Origin: Zygnema cylindricum
Taxonomy: Eukaryota > Streptophyta > Zygnematophyceae > Zygnematales > Zygnemataceae
Direction of reading: 5' to 3'
NCBI GenBank assembly: GCA_037447655.1
Contig: JBBHKE010002781.1
Location: 1-62,000 of the forward strand
DNA length: 62,000 nucleotides
Shown: in pieces, positions 21,722 through 33,078 of the stretch
Numbering within the stretch: the stretch's first letter is position 1
How the letters are laid out: every line of letters starts with the position of its first letter
Position numbers and translations under genes: made by a program
The notes under the pieces: model-generated
What the model was told of the DNA's origin: nothing
Database searches by the model: none
Seen by the model: the letters and a program-made list of their open reading frames with translations, nothing else

Positions 21722-22441
21722 GGGTGAAGTTCCATTAGGAGATTCTGTAATTGTACGGCTAACATTACAGAATGCTACAATTTGAACGAAGTTCCATTGC
21801 GCGGAATATGTGATCCACGTGTTCATAATTTAGTGGTACCACATGAGTTAAGATCCGATATTGAATATCGTCAATGATTTTCACACCGACCAAAAATCTT
21901 CATTTGCGTACCATGTACGTGCGTACCAGGTCATCGTTTAACATAACTTCTGTACTATTTGTAGTCGCCTTCTCAGATACCGCCGCATTTTTTTAGGGTT
22001 TTTGTTTTTTCGCGTGATGAATGAGCGTTGCCAAAAATAGTGTGACGAATGGGCGCTAATAGAAATAGCGTGACGAAAGTGCATTACGACATTTCGTTTG
22101 TATTTTTTGTTGGATTTAGCGTATATCGTGTGCGAAATTTTTTGATTTCTGTTGGTTGCCATCTTGACACGTATGCTCATTACCCAACGTGTTGCGGCTC
22201 AAATTTTTCTGTAATTGGTGATGTACCTCGCGAGGTTCATCACCAATTACAGAAACTTACGAAGCAAATATCCACGAAAAAATATCCAACGGTCATTGTT
22301 AACTCCCAAACTTTTGGAGAATATTGGCAAGATTCTGTAATGTTGTTTTCCGGATAAAAACAAAATAAGAGGTACGTCATAGTACGGAGAGGTCCGAATT
22401 TCTGTAAACAAACTCACTTTTCGTCTAATGGAAATTCACCC
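21722..22441. mobile_element. Foldback-like element R1, copy 1
   Basis: Ends are GGGTGAAGTTCCATTAG and its near-complement CTAATGGAAATTCACCC. The centre is a 46-bp palindrome (22208-22253) with one mismatch, around CCTCGCGAGG. An inverted copy is at about 32345-33075. No ORF is conserved. Confidence 0.6.
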
Positions 22442-22599
22442 TATTTAGAAATTAGGGTTTCTTTAAAATAGTATGGATAATTCTATTTGAGAATTTGGGA
22501 AAAAATTGGGGGAAACGATTCGCTGTTGTACCGTTTTCGCAACTCAAAGCTCGTCAATAGATTGACCGTCAAATCCCGAAACAACTGTACCAAATTTGT

Positions 22600-23430
22600 T
22601 GTACAGTAATGTGTACGTAACCTATACTATTTTTGACAAGCAGACGTAGGCGTTTGCGTCCAACCAAAATACCGAAATAGGCAAATATGCATAGATGTCT
22701 CATTCGTACGTATATTGACATTTTTACGAAATTTCGTTATTTTTTCTATTTTTTTAATCTTTCGTAAAATGCGTATACTTTTCGTACGGATTAAATACGG
22801 ATATTGCGTACGGATAAAGTGTACGGAAATTTCCAAAAAAAGAACGTGCGCGCGAAGATGGTCTCGTCCATAGTTGTCCAATTTGTACGGATTCGACTTC
22901 TTTACGAAAACTGCGTATTATTCGTCGATTTCATACTTTTCGTAAATTTCGTACAGTTTTTGTTGTACGGGAATGAGCGGAGATGTAAAAAAATATACGG
23001 AAAGTCTGACCAAAAAAAATCCTTAAAAAATCTGATAAAGAACGGAATACATACGGAAATGTACGACATTATTCGGAAAGTGTACCCTAAAAAGTAAAAA
23101 CCTTTAAAGTACGGAAAATTTAAGGCAATTGTACTGAAACATGAGGGAACGTAAGGGAATGTACCCTAAAAAGTAAAAACCCTAAAACCCCCCTTAAATA
23201 ACCCTAAAAAGAACAGATATGTACGGCTATTGTACGTAAATGTACAAACTATGTAAGGAAGTTGTACTGAAGTATAAAGAAATGTACGAAAATGTAGCCA
23301 AAAAACCCTAAAATAAATAGCCCTTAAAAGTACGGGAATATATGGACACTATGCGTAGATGTACGTAAAATGTAAGGCAGTTGTACTAAAATATAGGGAA
23401 TGTAAAAAAATGTACCATTTAAACACCACC
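22600..23430. repeat. Degenerate GTAC-rich array
   Basis: Dozens of GTACGGA, TGTACGTAAATGTA and TGTACCCTAAAAAG words occur at irregular 10-25 bp spacing, with interspersed ACCCTAAAA runs. A similar array in reverse orientation is at 36630-37250. Both stop just before a TA-target MITE. Not coding. Confidence 0.6.
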
Positions 23431-23436
23431 ACTATA

Positions 23437-24593
23437 CACCGTGAATCGCTATTAGGGTTAATTTTTTTTTTGCCACTTAAAACATATTTTTTCCGTACAC
23501 ACATGTCGTATTGTGGATCTGACGGTTGCGGTTGAAATGTAAGATTCTTAGCTTCCGATAAGCGGTCTCAACTTAAAAATCGGACAAGTGTGTACGGATA
23601 AAAAATGTTTTAAGTTGCGTAAAAATTACTAAGGGCGTGTCCCCATGTAACCGAAACTTTGAAACGCTACTTTGGAATTTAGAGCAGATTTTACGGTGTA
23701 CTTTTCAAAGTGTGCCTATGTCAATCGTTACTTGCGTGTTCATTACTTCGAATATGTGACAGTTATAGACTTCTACAAAATGTGCAATAGTCTACGAAAC
23801 GAAATGTAGACGACTACGAAACTACGAAACTTCCTAAAAACGGCGACGGTTGTAGACGTCGAGGTTTTTGTGACGTTGTAGATGTTTAGGGTTTTGTGAC
23901 ATAGCGCAGTCATGCTACCATGTGACGTCATCAGTACGTAGATTTTCCGCCATGGCTTCCCTATTTCGTTTTCTTATATTTTATCATTCGATATGCCATC
24001 AAACTTAGACCAAAAATATTTAAAAAAAAAGAAAAAATATATATCTTTCATTTGATACAATTATTGCTGCATCTCGTGTATATAAGAGAGAAAGAGGAGT
24101 GGTCGAGTGAGAAAGAGGGGGAGAGACGAGGACGGCGTAAAATTTTGCAAAGGACCCATGAAGGAAAGTGGAGGTCCGAGACCCCTGCAAATTTTTTTCC
24201 GTACATGTTTGTCATTTTCTTATGTGCATGCGCGTGACGAGCCGTGAAAAAAATAGCGTGTACTTTCTTTCGTGCTTTTTTTTTCGAAAACGTTTGACGC
24301 GTGCAATCCAGGTTTTCTATTCGTCAATAGGGTAGTATTTTGATTAAAATCAGGTCGCGATTTGATTCCAGTGCAAGTGTGAAGATGAGCTGGAAGTGGG
24401 TCGCGATGATAATAACGCCAAATTGCCGTACCTTCCAAGTTCCAAGATGACGCAAAATGTACTTGTGTTTTTGCCCATTTTTCGTACGGCGTAATATTTT
24501 CTCGTTGGAAGTCCCATTTTCTGTGAAAACGACGGAAAAAAACACTTACTTGAACACATGGGGACACGCCCTAACACTAATAGCGATGCACGG
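23437..24593. mobile_element. M1 MITE interrupted by a PIF-like element
   Basis: The left end CACCGTGAATCGCTATTAG and right end CTAATAGCGATGCACGG are flanked by TA. About 196 bp of M1 precede the insertion, and the last ~20 bp follow it. Removing the insertion plus one TAA gives a continuous M1 of normal length. Confidence 0.8.
23633..24571. mobile_element. PIF/Harbinger-like MITE, copy 3
   Basis: Termini GGGCGTGTCCCCATGT and ACATGGGGACACGCCC, target duplication TAA at 23630-23632 and 24572-24574. 939 bp. Interior blocks match the other copies (GTGACGTCATC, GGTTGTAGACG, ATCTTTCATTTGATAC). Confidence 0.9.
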
Positions 24594-25880
24594 TATTATG
24601 AAGTCAAAGTCGGTCAACGCATTCTAAAAACTTTTGAATTTTGTTTCGTGCGCATATTCGTTATTTTTTGGGCGTTTCATGCGTGCGTTGTATGCGCATG
24701 AGACATCTATGCAAATATATGCTTATCGTTTCCTTTTCCAGAATAGTACTCTACTGTATGTTACTGTAGCATAGAACGCCCTCAACTGTGACATTTTGTT
24801 TTCTAGCGATAGGCGAACGGGAAAGGAGAAAGAACGGGACTTGTAATGTACGAATGTACTTTAAGTACTGTTTCTGCAGAGATCGCAATCTATCGATTCA
24901 AAAGGGTGTCAAGCTGTTAATTAAACTTTGTAATTTTGCCTGGTCCCTCGATTTCATACGGATTTCATCGTACGGATTTTATCGTACGGATAGTCGTTCA
25001 TTCTGCTCCACAAAAGATGTACCTTTTGGCTTTTGACTTTCTTTGCCCCCTTCCTGCTGCTTAGAAACTGGAGGACTTTCATACCGTACAGTACGATTTA
25101 TGACTGTACTATTTGGTCCTGTAATCTTTGTCTTTTCAAAAAAATTACATGCCAGTCTGTCACTGCCAGCTCATCCTGCCTTCCAACAACAGGAAGTTGA
25201 GACAATTTAAAACCGGCTTGACCGTACGATTTTTCTGGCCGTATGATTTTTATGACCGTACGACTGCCGTCAATTCCTCATTTCGCAACAGTTCATATAT
25301 ACCCCATTTAAATGATTCGAGTTCTTTCGGTTTTCCCATCTTTTTCGGCTGAAAGGAAAAAATCCCGAAAACGAAAAAGTGGTTAAAAAGTTTAAAACGA
25401 GATTCTCATTTTTGTTTTCGATTTTTCGTTTTTTTTTTTTTTTGTCGCTATTTCCAACCTCCTTCGCCGCTACGGACAAAATCTGGGGTAACCTCTTCTC
25501 GTCATTTCCGCCGGTCCTCGCGCCGGTTTTCCCGCCCTTCGTTTTAAATATTTTGTCGTTTTGCGGTCGTCTACTGTACTCTTCATGTCAACGAAACCGC
25601 CCGGAGACATTTCTGTCTAGGTAGCTTCTAAGGAAGCTTCCTCTGTCCTGTCTCTGTACGGAAAACAACAACCAGCCGCAAATAGCCGACATTTCATTCA
25701 CTCTAAAAACGACAAAATTCCCGCCCTAACGTCCACCTCATCCGAATCTTCTCCATGACCTGTGTCCTCCTGTGGGTTGGCTAGACGACATAATTAATTT
25801 GTCCTTTTAGCAATTTGATTTTCCAGGAAATAACAAACACGTGTTAAGAAATCTACACAACGCGACAAAAGTAAACTCTA
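24594..25880. other. Intergenic DNA upstream of the kinase gene
   Basis: No gene recognised. 24600-24720 resembles 33656-33790 (GTCAACGCATT, GGGCGTTTCATGCG blocks). The rest is rich in GTACGG words. Confidence 0.5.
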
Positions 25881-26122
25881 ACAATACACGTGTCAACAAA
25901 TACTAATTCTGAAATCGAGCCGTCCACTTTCTCCGTACCGCTCCAATCTCAAATTGGAGTCATCCGTACACTTTTGTCAATGCCATTTGGGCACCGACCA
26001 CCCCATTTCACGATGTCGTACGGAGAGACGGACTGCCATCAGGGCGGTCTCTTCCGTACAGGAAACGTCGAGCTGTACCTTCTTGCGACACCTTTTTGTC
26101 GTTTCTGCATCTCACTTCGCCT

Positions 26123-26125
<3 letters not shown>

Positions 26126-26200
<75 letters not shown>
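26126..26200 (+). repeat. (GA)n microsatellite
   Basis: About 37 uninterrupted GA units just upstream of the kinase TATA box. GA/CT tracts are common around plant core promoters and leaders; a regulatory role here is inference. Confidence 0.98.
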
Positions 26201-26205
<5 letters not shown>

Positions 26206-26227
26206 AGGAAGAAGACTTCAGAGCCCC

Positions 26228-26233
26228 TATAAA
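26228..26233 (+). promoter_or_regulatory. Probable TATA box of the kinase gene
   Basis: TATAAA in the context CCCCTATAAAGTG, about 340 bp before the chosen ATG. Transcription would begin near 26258, giving a ~300-nt leader rich in A and GA repeats (26463-26545). G-box-like CACGTG cores lie further upstream at about 25841-25846 and 25883-25888. Confidence 0.5.
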
Positions 26234-26565
26234 GTGAGAAAGATAGAAAAATAGGAAAAACTCCGAAAAAAATAGGGTCTATACCAAACAAAAAAAAAGC
26301 AGAAAAAAAAACAAAAAGCAAAACAAAAAAAATAAGCAAAATATAAAAGAAGGAAAAAAAAAAAGATAGCAAAGAACTTAAGAATCAAGTAGTGGAAGAT
26401 AAACTTGGGGGACGAAAATTTGTCGTACTTGCTGGTTGTGTGACAGAGAAAGAGAAGAAGAGCGAGGGGGAGAGAGAGAGAGGGGGAGAGAGAGAGAGGG
26501 GGAGAGAGGGAGAGAGAGAGGGAGAGAAGGAGAGAGATAGAGAGAAAGGTTTATTTCCCGCGGCC

Positions 26566-28423
26566 ATGGTCGGTCAGCTCAAGCGCCGAGCGGTGGAGAC
26601 ATTGTTTCCCGAAGCTTCGGCCGACGCAGAAAAGACAAATAATTCCCGCCACAAAACAAAAACGACAAAAAATGACAACTCCAGGTGTCAGCGCCGCCGC
26701 CTCTGCCAGCTGTCTCCCTTCCCTCCCCTGCCTCGTGGCAGCCTCCGATTGGGCGCAGAAATTGGACGCGGGCGCTTCGGAGTCGTCCGTGCCGGAGAAC
26801 TTTTGTCCTATTCCGAGGCGAATTTGTCTTATTCCCGCTGCCAGGTGGCGGTGAAGAGCCTCCCTGTGGGCCAATGGGAGGCCGCCAAAGAGGAGATTGC
26901 GGCCATGGCTTCCGTTTCGGGGCATCCGAATATAGTGGGGATGCGGGGGTGGAGCTGCGACTCCGAGGGTGTGCACGTAGTCATGGAGAGGGTGTGCGGG
27001 GGAGAGCTCTTCGCCTTCATAAATGCGGGCGGCCGACTGTCGGAGAGAAGGGCGGCGGCGATCATGCGCCAGCTGGCGGACGGTACGGCGTATTGTCACA
27101 GGCGGGGCGTGATGCACCGCGACCTCAAGCCGGAGAACGTGCTGCTGGGGGGGGGGGAGGGGGAGAGACGGAGGGAAGGAAGAGAGGGGTTTCTCACGGA
27201 GACGAATGCGAGTGCGACACGTGTTACCCGGAAGTCAAAATTGCGGATTTCGGGTTGGCGGTACGGATGAAGAGTCCGGTGACTGAGGGGGTGGAGGGAG
27301 GGAGGGAGAGGGAGAGGGAGAGGCGTACGGGTTGGCTGGGTCGCCCTTGTATATGGCTCCCGAGGTGGCGCTGAGTCAGCAATACGGGCCGAAGGCGGAC
27401 GTGTGGTCCCTGGGAGTGATGCTCTATGTGCTGCTGTGCGGCTCCGCTCCGTTTAACGGAAAAATGGAACTGGAGACTCTCCGGGCGGCGCAGTCGGGCC
27501 ACGTGGACTTCTCCCATTCGCTGTGGCGCCAGGTGGCACCGGAGGCCGTCGCTCTCCTCCGGAGAATGCTCTCTCGCGACGCGATGCGACGCCCGACAGC
27601 TGCCCAAGTGCTCGCGCACCCCTGGATGGTCAAACACACCCCGTTGACCAAGCGGGCCGCGTTGACCACAGCGTTGACCAGCGTTGACTTTGAATTCTGG
27701 GAGAGGGTAGAGAGGGAGGAGATGGCGGCGAGGGAGGAGGAGAGGAGGAGAGAGAGGGAGAAGATGGTGGCAGTTTTGGAAGTGGCGAGGAAAGTGAAAG
27801 AGGAGGAGGAGAGGGAGCAGGTGAGGTTGAGGGCGAGGATTTTGGTGGAATTGGCCAATGGGATGATGACACGTGGCATTAATTTGCCACGTGGCAAGGC
27901 GACACGTTGCAGTTTGCTTCCCCCTTTACAGCCTTTGGCAGTCGACGGGTTTTCACCCGATTTGGCGGATCCGTGGATGGTACAAATGGGGATTCAAGAA
28001 AGGTGTTTTCCAGAAATTGGGTTTAGGGAAAATCAAGTTCAAAAATTGGGGATTGGATCTTCTCTGGTGCCCAATGAAGTTTTGCAAAATTCTTATTTCA
28101 CGGAAGCGATTTTTTCTCCGACCTCTCCTCCTTCCTCCTTTTCTTCCAAATTTTCTTATTCTTCTATGCCGGTTTTGGAAAGCAAAAATAACGATAACTA
28201 TGATGGCGTTGACTTTGACCTTTTGGCGGAAATGGGATTCTTATCGGATATTTCGGAACGGAAAATGGAGTACAACTGTGACCTTTTGTCGAATATGTCC
28301 ACGAAAGAATCGATTTTGAGGATGAGTCCGTTAACTCCTTACGACTTTCTCAATGGAAAGAAAGAATCAAATTTGATTCGATGGGATAATATTTTATTGG
28401 GGGACGGATCCCTTTACTGCTAA
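26566..28423 (+). CDS. Ser/Thr protein kinase, PEPKR2/CDPK-like, with two frame breaks
   Basis: A calcium-dependent-kinase-superfamily Ser/Thr kinase, likely cytosolic or nuclear since no signal peptide or membrane segment is seen. ATG 26566 is chosen for its GCGGCCATGG context and because upstream sequence is GA-repeat leader. Visible motifs: glycine loop [10 protein letters not shown] (residue ~66), VAVK lysine (~97), HRDLKPEN (~184), VKIADFGLA (DFG at 27246-27254), [11 protein letters not shown] (APE at 27356-27364), [15 protein letters not shown], and [15 protein letters not shown] charged coiled-coil-like segment (27692-27870) and an unrecognised C-terminal tail follow, ending at TAA 28421. 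The frame changes in an 11-G run (27137-27147) and in a GA-rich stretch (about 27290-27322), each equivalent to one missing base or two extra. All catalytic residues survive. It is intronless as read. Subfamily assignment is from remembered resemblance to PEPKR2 and PEPC kinases. Confidence 0.85.
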
Positions 28424-28679
28424 GAAATTTCAAGAATTTTGAAGAATTGGAATTATTGTTTTGTTTTTTTATTTTTATTTTTCAGCGGGGGACTACGACA
28501 GAAAATTGAATTTCCAGTTTTTGGCAATTTCTGCGGAAGTCCATCAATTTTGTGAAAGCCTTCAATGTTTCATTTTTTTCTTACAGAAGTTTTTGTTATG
28601 TTTTTTTCTTTTCATCGAGAAACTTTTTGTTAATATTAGTTGAGAGCGCGGTTTTTTTTTTTTTTTTAAAAATAAGTGA

Positions 28680-28685
28680 AATAAA
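28680..28685 (+). terminator. Possible polyadenylation signal
   Basis: AATAAA about 260 bp after the kinase stop codon, in T-rich 3' sequence. A second AATAAA is at 29083-29088. The real cleavage site cannot be chosen by eye. Confidence 0.4.
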
Positions 28686-29857
28686 GCTCCAAGTCTGTAA
28701 ATTTTGCAAAACAGCTTTGTTTTTTTCTTTCTTTTACTTTTCAAAAATGAATTAGTTTACTTTGTTTATATCTTGTACAGTCGGAAATTTAAAAAAATAG
28801 AAATTCAGATTTGGATCAAATACATCACTTGTAAAGACCCATTTTTTATCTTTTGGGAATAATAAGTGTTTCGTGTACATATTATTTTGTGTGTTGGAAA
28901 TGGAAGCTGCGATGATGTTTCATTTTTTGTAATTATCCCTATTTTCCATTTTTTGTTATCATTTTTTTCATGTTTTATGTGTGACTTTTGTTCCCTTTGT
29001 GTCGCTTAACTACGTAGTTCTCCTTATTTATTAATGTTAAACTAATTATTTATTCTATTATTAAATTGTTGTTGTTCGTGTAAATAAATTCGAGCTTCTC
29101 TCTTGAAATATGTTATTTCTAGACTTCACATGAAAAAAAAAATCACTAAAAAGATAGCCACGCCTTTCTATTTGTCAACTTTTTTTTGACAAGTCTTGAT
29201 TAAGCTTTCAATTTTACTAAAATTTGTATTTTTTTCTCGTCAAAAAATTCAAGTATTTAGCACAAATCCGCCACTTAATTGGACCTTCTCAGACTCCAAT
29301 TAAATTATAACCCCACATTGACAACCATTGCTGCTTTTTTTTTTTTTTTTCGCAAATTTTCTAATTAGGTTCATTTGAGAATAACTTTTCTTCGTTTGGA
29401 ATTTTTAGGCTTTTTTTAGGGTTTTTGGGCTGATGTAACTCTCTTCTAATTGCAGTTTTTTCCCCATTATCCAAATTTCTCACATGAATTAATGTAGGTA
29501 CAATGAGACAGGATCCTCACACAGTACAGAAATAAGGATCGATTTCCGTACAGTTTGACGGCCGTTCCGTACACGTGAACTTTCCCCATTCTCCCCACAA
29601 ATGTTCAACTCATATCCTGAGAACGGTCATCTGGAAATGTGACGTAGGTCATTGGTACGGATCTTACACCCAAAATTTTATTTTTCGTTTAATATTAAAA
29701 AACAAAACAAAAAACCAAAATTGTTTGAACCAGACCGTACGGTTTCTCGTGAAGAGGAAGCAATATGATTGGACGACGGTATACAACAGGACAATTCTAT
29801 GTTTTTGTACATCAGTAATAGCATGTGCCTTTTGACCTAAAACGACAAACAAATTCT
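28686..29857. other. 3' flank of the kinase gene, no gene recognised
   Basis: AT-rich with T-runs. Short ORFs are low-complexity and not credible. Confidence 0.5.
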
Positions 29858-30330
29858 TTACGTCGTATGTTATGTCGTATGTTACGTCGTATGTTATGTC
29901 GTATGTTATGTCGTATGAAATGTCGTATGTTACGTCGCATGTTATGTCGTGTGTTATATCGTATGTTACGTCGTATGTTATGTTGTATGTTACGTCGTAT
30001 GTTATATCGTATGCTATGTCGCATGTTATGTCGTATGCAATGTCGTATGTTACGTCGCATGTTATGTCGTGTGTTATATCGTATGTTACGTCGTATGCTA
30101 TGTCGTATGCTATGTCGTATGTTCTATCGTATGCTATGTCGCATGTTATGTCGTATGCTATGTCGTATGTTACGTCGTATGGTATGTCGCATGCTATGTC
30201 GTATGTTATGTCGTATGTTATGTCGCATGTCATGTCGTATGCTATGTCGTATGTTACGTCGTATGTTATATCGTATGTTATGTCGTATGTTATGTCGTAT
30301 GTTCCGTCGTAACGTTGTGTCGTATGCTAT
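29858..30330. repeat. 12-bp satellite with 120-bp higher-order period
   Basis: About 39 tandem copies of a 12-bp unit close to GTCGTATGTTAT, with variants in positions 5 and 9-12. The pattern of variants recurs after 10 units (for example 29936-29978 and 30056-30098), giving a 120-bp higher-order repeat. As 12 is a multiple of 3, most frames stay open as tetrapeptide repeats; these are artefacts. Confidence 0.95.
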
Positions 30331-31313
30331 GTCGTCGAGCCAACCCCATGCCACCATTAGATATGCAGAACCCGCTCCCGCACTCGTGTAAAACGTAGCT
30401 CCGATTCGCTGGATTAGCAGAAAAATCTCGAAGGACAGAAATATGTACGGCACTATACCTCATATCTATTGCAGATATTAACAAGAACGTTATGGATAAA
30501 AACAACAAAAACACGGCAATTCAGAATTTCAAGATTGAACTGCCCTGTTTTTACTTATTTTTCTTGTCGTGTACTAAACTACAAAAATGTTGATGACGTC
30601 GAAAGTCATCAAGTACGGAATTTTCCGACATCCGCGGGATTCTAGGCGCAATCTTTCGTCCCGGCTTTCCCGGTAAGCAGGCTTGGCATTTATGCCAAGG
30701 AGCGCCAGGTGGAGCCTATACTTTTTTTATCGCCACTGGAGAAACTGCAGGAATGACGGTCAGCAAAGCCGGTTTGTCGTGTAGCGGCGAGATGGAAAAT
30801 TCATAATTCTTAGGGGCAGTGCTGGGATTGCAATGCTGGAATCGTAGCCTTAGGGACACGTGTTTCTTTTAGCGGAGAAACCTTAAGAACAGCAATATAT
30901 GATTTTTTAACGGAACTAATAACGTGATCATAGAACTGATAGGCGCCGTTTTCCACCTCCCGGAGGGCGAATATATGCGAGATTTCAACTCACCAGATTT
31001 GACACGTCATCAGACGGCAAAGGGTCAAACACCAAATGACAAAAAAAAGGACGATGTTTTGTTTTCTTCCTTAGAAAATCCAAAATCGTAGCAGATAATT
31101 GTGATGTACCACGTGTCGCAAGACAGTAGAATGTACACTTTCTTGAATTAAAAAAAATAAGTGTCAAATTTGTAGGACTCGCAGGTGGCTGTACGGTACA
31201 GCTGTATTGTAATGCCTCGTACTTTTTGAATCTACAGAATGGATCAGGTACGGATCGAAGAGTACAGTACTGTACTTTACATCTCAAGCAAGCGACAAAA
31301 GGAGCTTAGACTA
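30331..31313. other. No gene recognised
   Basis: Contains a small perfect hairpin CTTGGCATTTATGCCAAG (30691-30708). No terminal repeats or coding signal seen. Confidence 0.5.
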
Positions 31314-31851
31314 CACCGCCAATCGTTATTAGCGTGGGAGTTTGATTAGCGTATAATAATAGTTACAGTGGTGTACGCTATTTAAGAATTTGAAAATTTT
31401 GGAAAAAATCATACATTCTAATTGTTTGATTTATGGTAATTTGGATCTTTGAAAAAAAAAATGTCGGTCGCAAACATGCTTACACTAATATAGGTCTCCG
31501 TACAAAATCTGACAAATCGTACACAAATCGTACATTCACACGGTCGAAACGCGGCTGTCGGACGAATATGTGGGAACGGGATTTTTTACGACCTGGTTTT
31601 TTTTCCTTTTTAGAACGCACATTCTCATGCGTCTGCGGTTACTAAAACTAATTTATTGTAATTTTTAACTTAAAAAGGTACATTTATGTACGGTCTGACA
31701 CTGACCGTACACAACTCTATTTAAGAGAACGCACTGAAAATAACCTTAAATAGAATATAGAAAAAAATAGAATGAACTACACTAATGGAGAATAAATATA
31801 AAAAAAGCGGGACGGAATTAGTGTACACAATGCTAATAACGATTGGCGGTG
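31314..31851. mobile_element. M2 TA-target MITE, complete
   Basis: Termini CACCGCCAATCGTTATTAGC and GCTAATAACGATTGGCGGTG are perfect inverted repeats flanked by TA. The outer flanks GAC/GTC extend the inverted symmetry. 538 bp, no transposase. Confidence 0.85.
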
Positions 31852-31939
31852 TAGTCAGCCCATGCCATCGTGTCACACTTTGACACTTGTCGTGCAATAA
31901 TCTCCAGATATGTGAAAAAACTACAGAAGAGTTGTGTAT

Positions 31940-32115
31940 CGGCAGGGTTGTGCCGATAATCGATATGTACCCTTTTTTGGCTTGCCGATAATCGATATAT
32001 TGGCACGATATATCGAGACTAGTTTTATCGCCGATATGAAACCGATAATATTGGTTTTTTATCGCGATAACACCGGTACCGATAACTATCGGCGATAATT
32101 GTACGGTTTATTCCG
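31940..32115. repeat. CGATA-rich remnant, possibly hAT-like
   Basis: CAGGGTTGTGCCGATAATCGATATG starts like a hAT terminus and the stretch is full of CGATAATCG/CGATATATCG palindromes, like the hAT-like family. No right end or target duplication was found. Confidence 0.3.
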
Positions 32116-32344
32116 TGGCACTGAATCGACGTTATTCCGTTCCACAGAGTAGGGAAGAGATTGCTACAGGTGGCATGCCACGCTACAAACAGTGCAAGCG
32201 CATTAAACGCACACACGCCCAAAGAATAATGAATATGCACACGTAACAAAATTCAAAAGTTTATAAAATGCGTTGATGTACTTTAAATTTATAATTAAAG
32301 GAAAATTAACAAATATTTAATGAAAAACAATAGTACAACATAGA

Positions 32345-33078
32345 CTGAAGTTCCATCGGACGAAAAGTGAGGTTGTTTACAAAAATTCGGACCTCTCCGT
32401 ACTACTTCGTACCACTTGTTTTATTTTTTTCCGGGAACAACATTACACAAAATCTTGCCAATATTCTCCAAAGGTTTGGGAGCTAATATTGATGATGGAA
32501 ATTTTCATTCGTGAAGCATTCGCTTCAATTTTCATGTAACAGGCAATCCACCTCTAAGAGGTGGGTTGTCAATTATAGAAACCGAAGAGGCGCTACATTT
32601 TGGATGATAAAGCTACGTGTCATAATGGACAACCAGCGGAATTCAAAAAAATCGCAAATGGTATGTACCTTCCAAAATCCAACCGAAAATGCAATACTGT
32701 TTTTTTATCCCTCTTTTGTCACACTATTTTTGTCAATGCTCATTTATCACACTATTTTTGGCAATACCCGATCGTCACGCGAAAAAAAAAGAGCCCTAAA
32801 AAAATAAGCTGGTTTTTGACAAGGCGTTTACAAACAACACAAAAGTTGTGTTGTACGCTTCATTGGTACTCATGTACATGGTACGCAAATGAATATTTTA
32901 AGTAAAATGTGGTTGATGTGAAAATCGTTGACGATTTTGAATACTCAATCTTAGCTTACGTCGTACCACTCAATGTAAAACACGTGGATTATAGGCTCTA
33001 CGCGATAAAACATCATTCAAAGTGTAGCATCCCGTAATGTCACCCGTACAATTACATAATTTCTTGATGGAACATCGA
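32345..33078. mobile_element. Foldback-like element R1, copy 2 (inverted)
   Basis: Reverse-complement homologue of 21722-22441. Ends CTGAAGTTCCATCGGACG and TTCTTGATGGAACATCGACC, with a central hairpin CAATCCACCTCT-A-AGAGGTGGGTTG at about 32544-32568. Confidence 0.6.

Noticed and set aside
25890-26237. ORFs with Arg-Glu repeats upstream of the kinase
   Set aside because: The (GA)n microsatellite produces RERERE in two frames; it lies before the TATA box and has no homology.
26551-27117. 188-codon minus-strand ORF opposite the kinase
   Set aside because: Shadow of the GC-rich kinase coding strand; no recognisable domain.
27261-27322. A 62-bp GT...AG intron in the kinase that would restore frame
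   Set aside because: It would delete VRMKSP after DFGLA, which matches the family, and it is shorter and more GA-rich than plant introns normally are.
29858-30330. CRISPR-like array
   Set aside because: Repeats are directly adjacent 12-mers with no unique spacers, in a plant-type genome.
29664-30398. Overlapping long ORFs (up to 189 codons) on both strands, rich in MSYV/RMLC/YDIT repeats
   Set aside because: They come from the 12-bp satellite, whose period is a multiple of three and keeps nearly every frame open.
31940-32115. Complete fourth hAT-like element
   Set aside because: Only a start-like CAGGGTTG and CGATA motifs are visible; no right terminus or 8-bp duplication.
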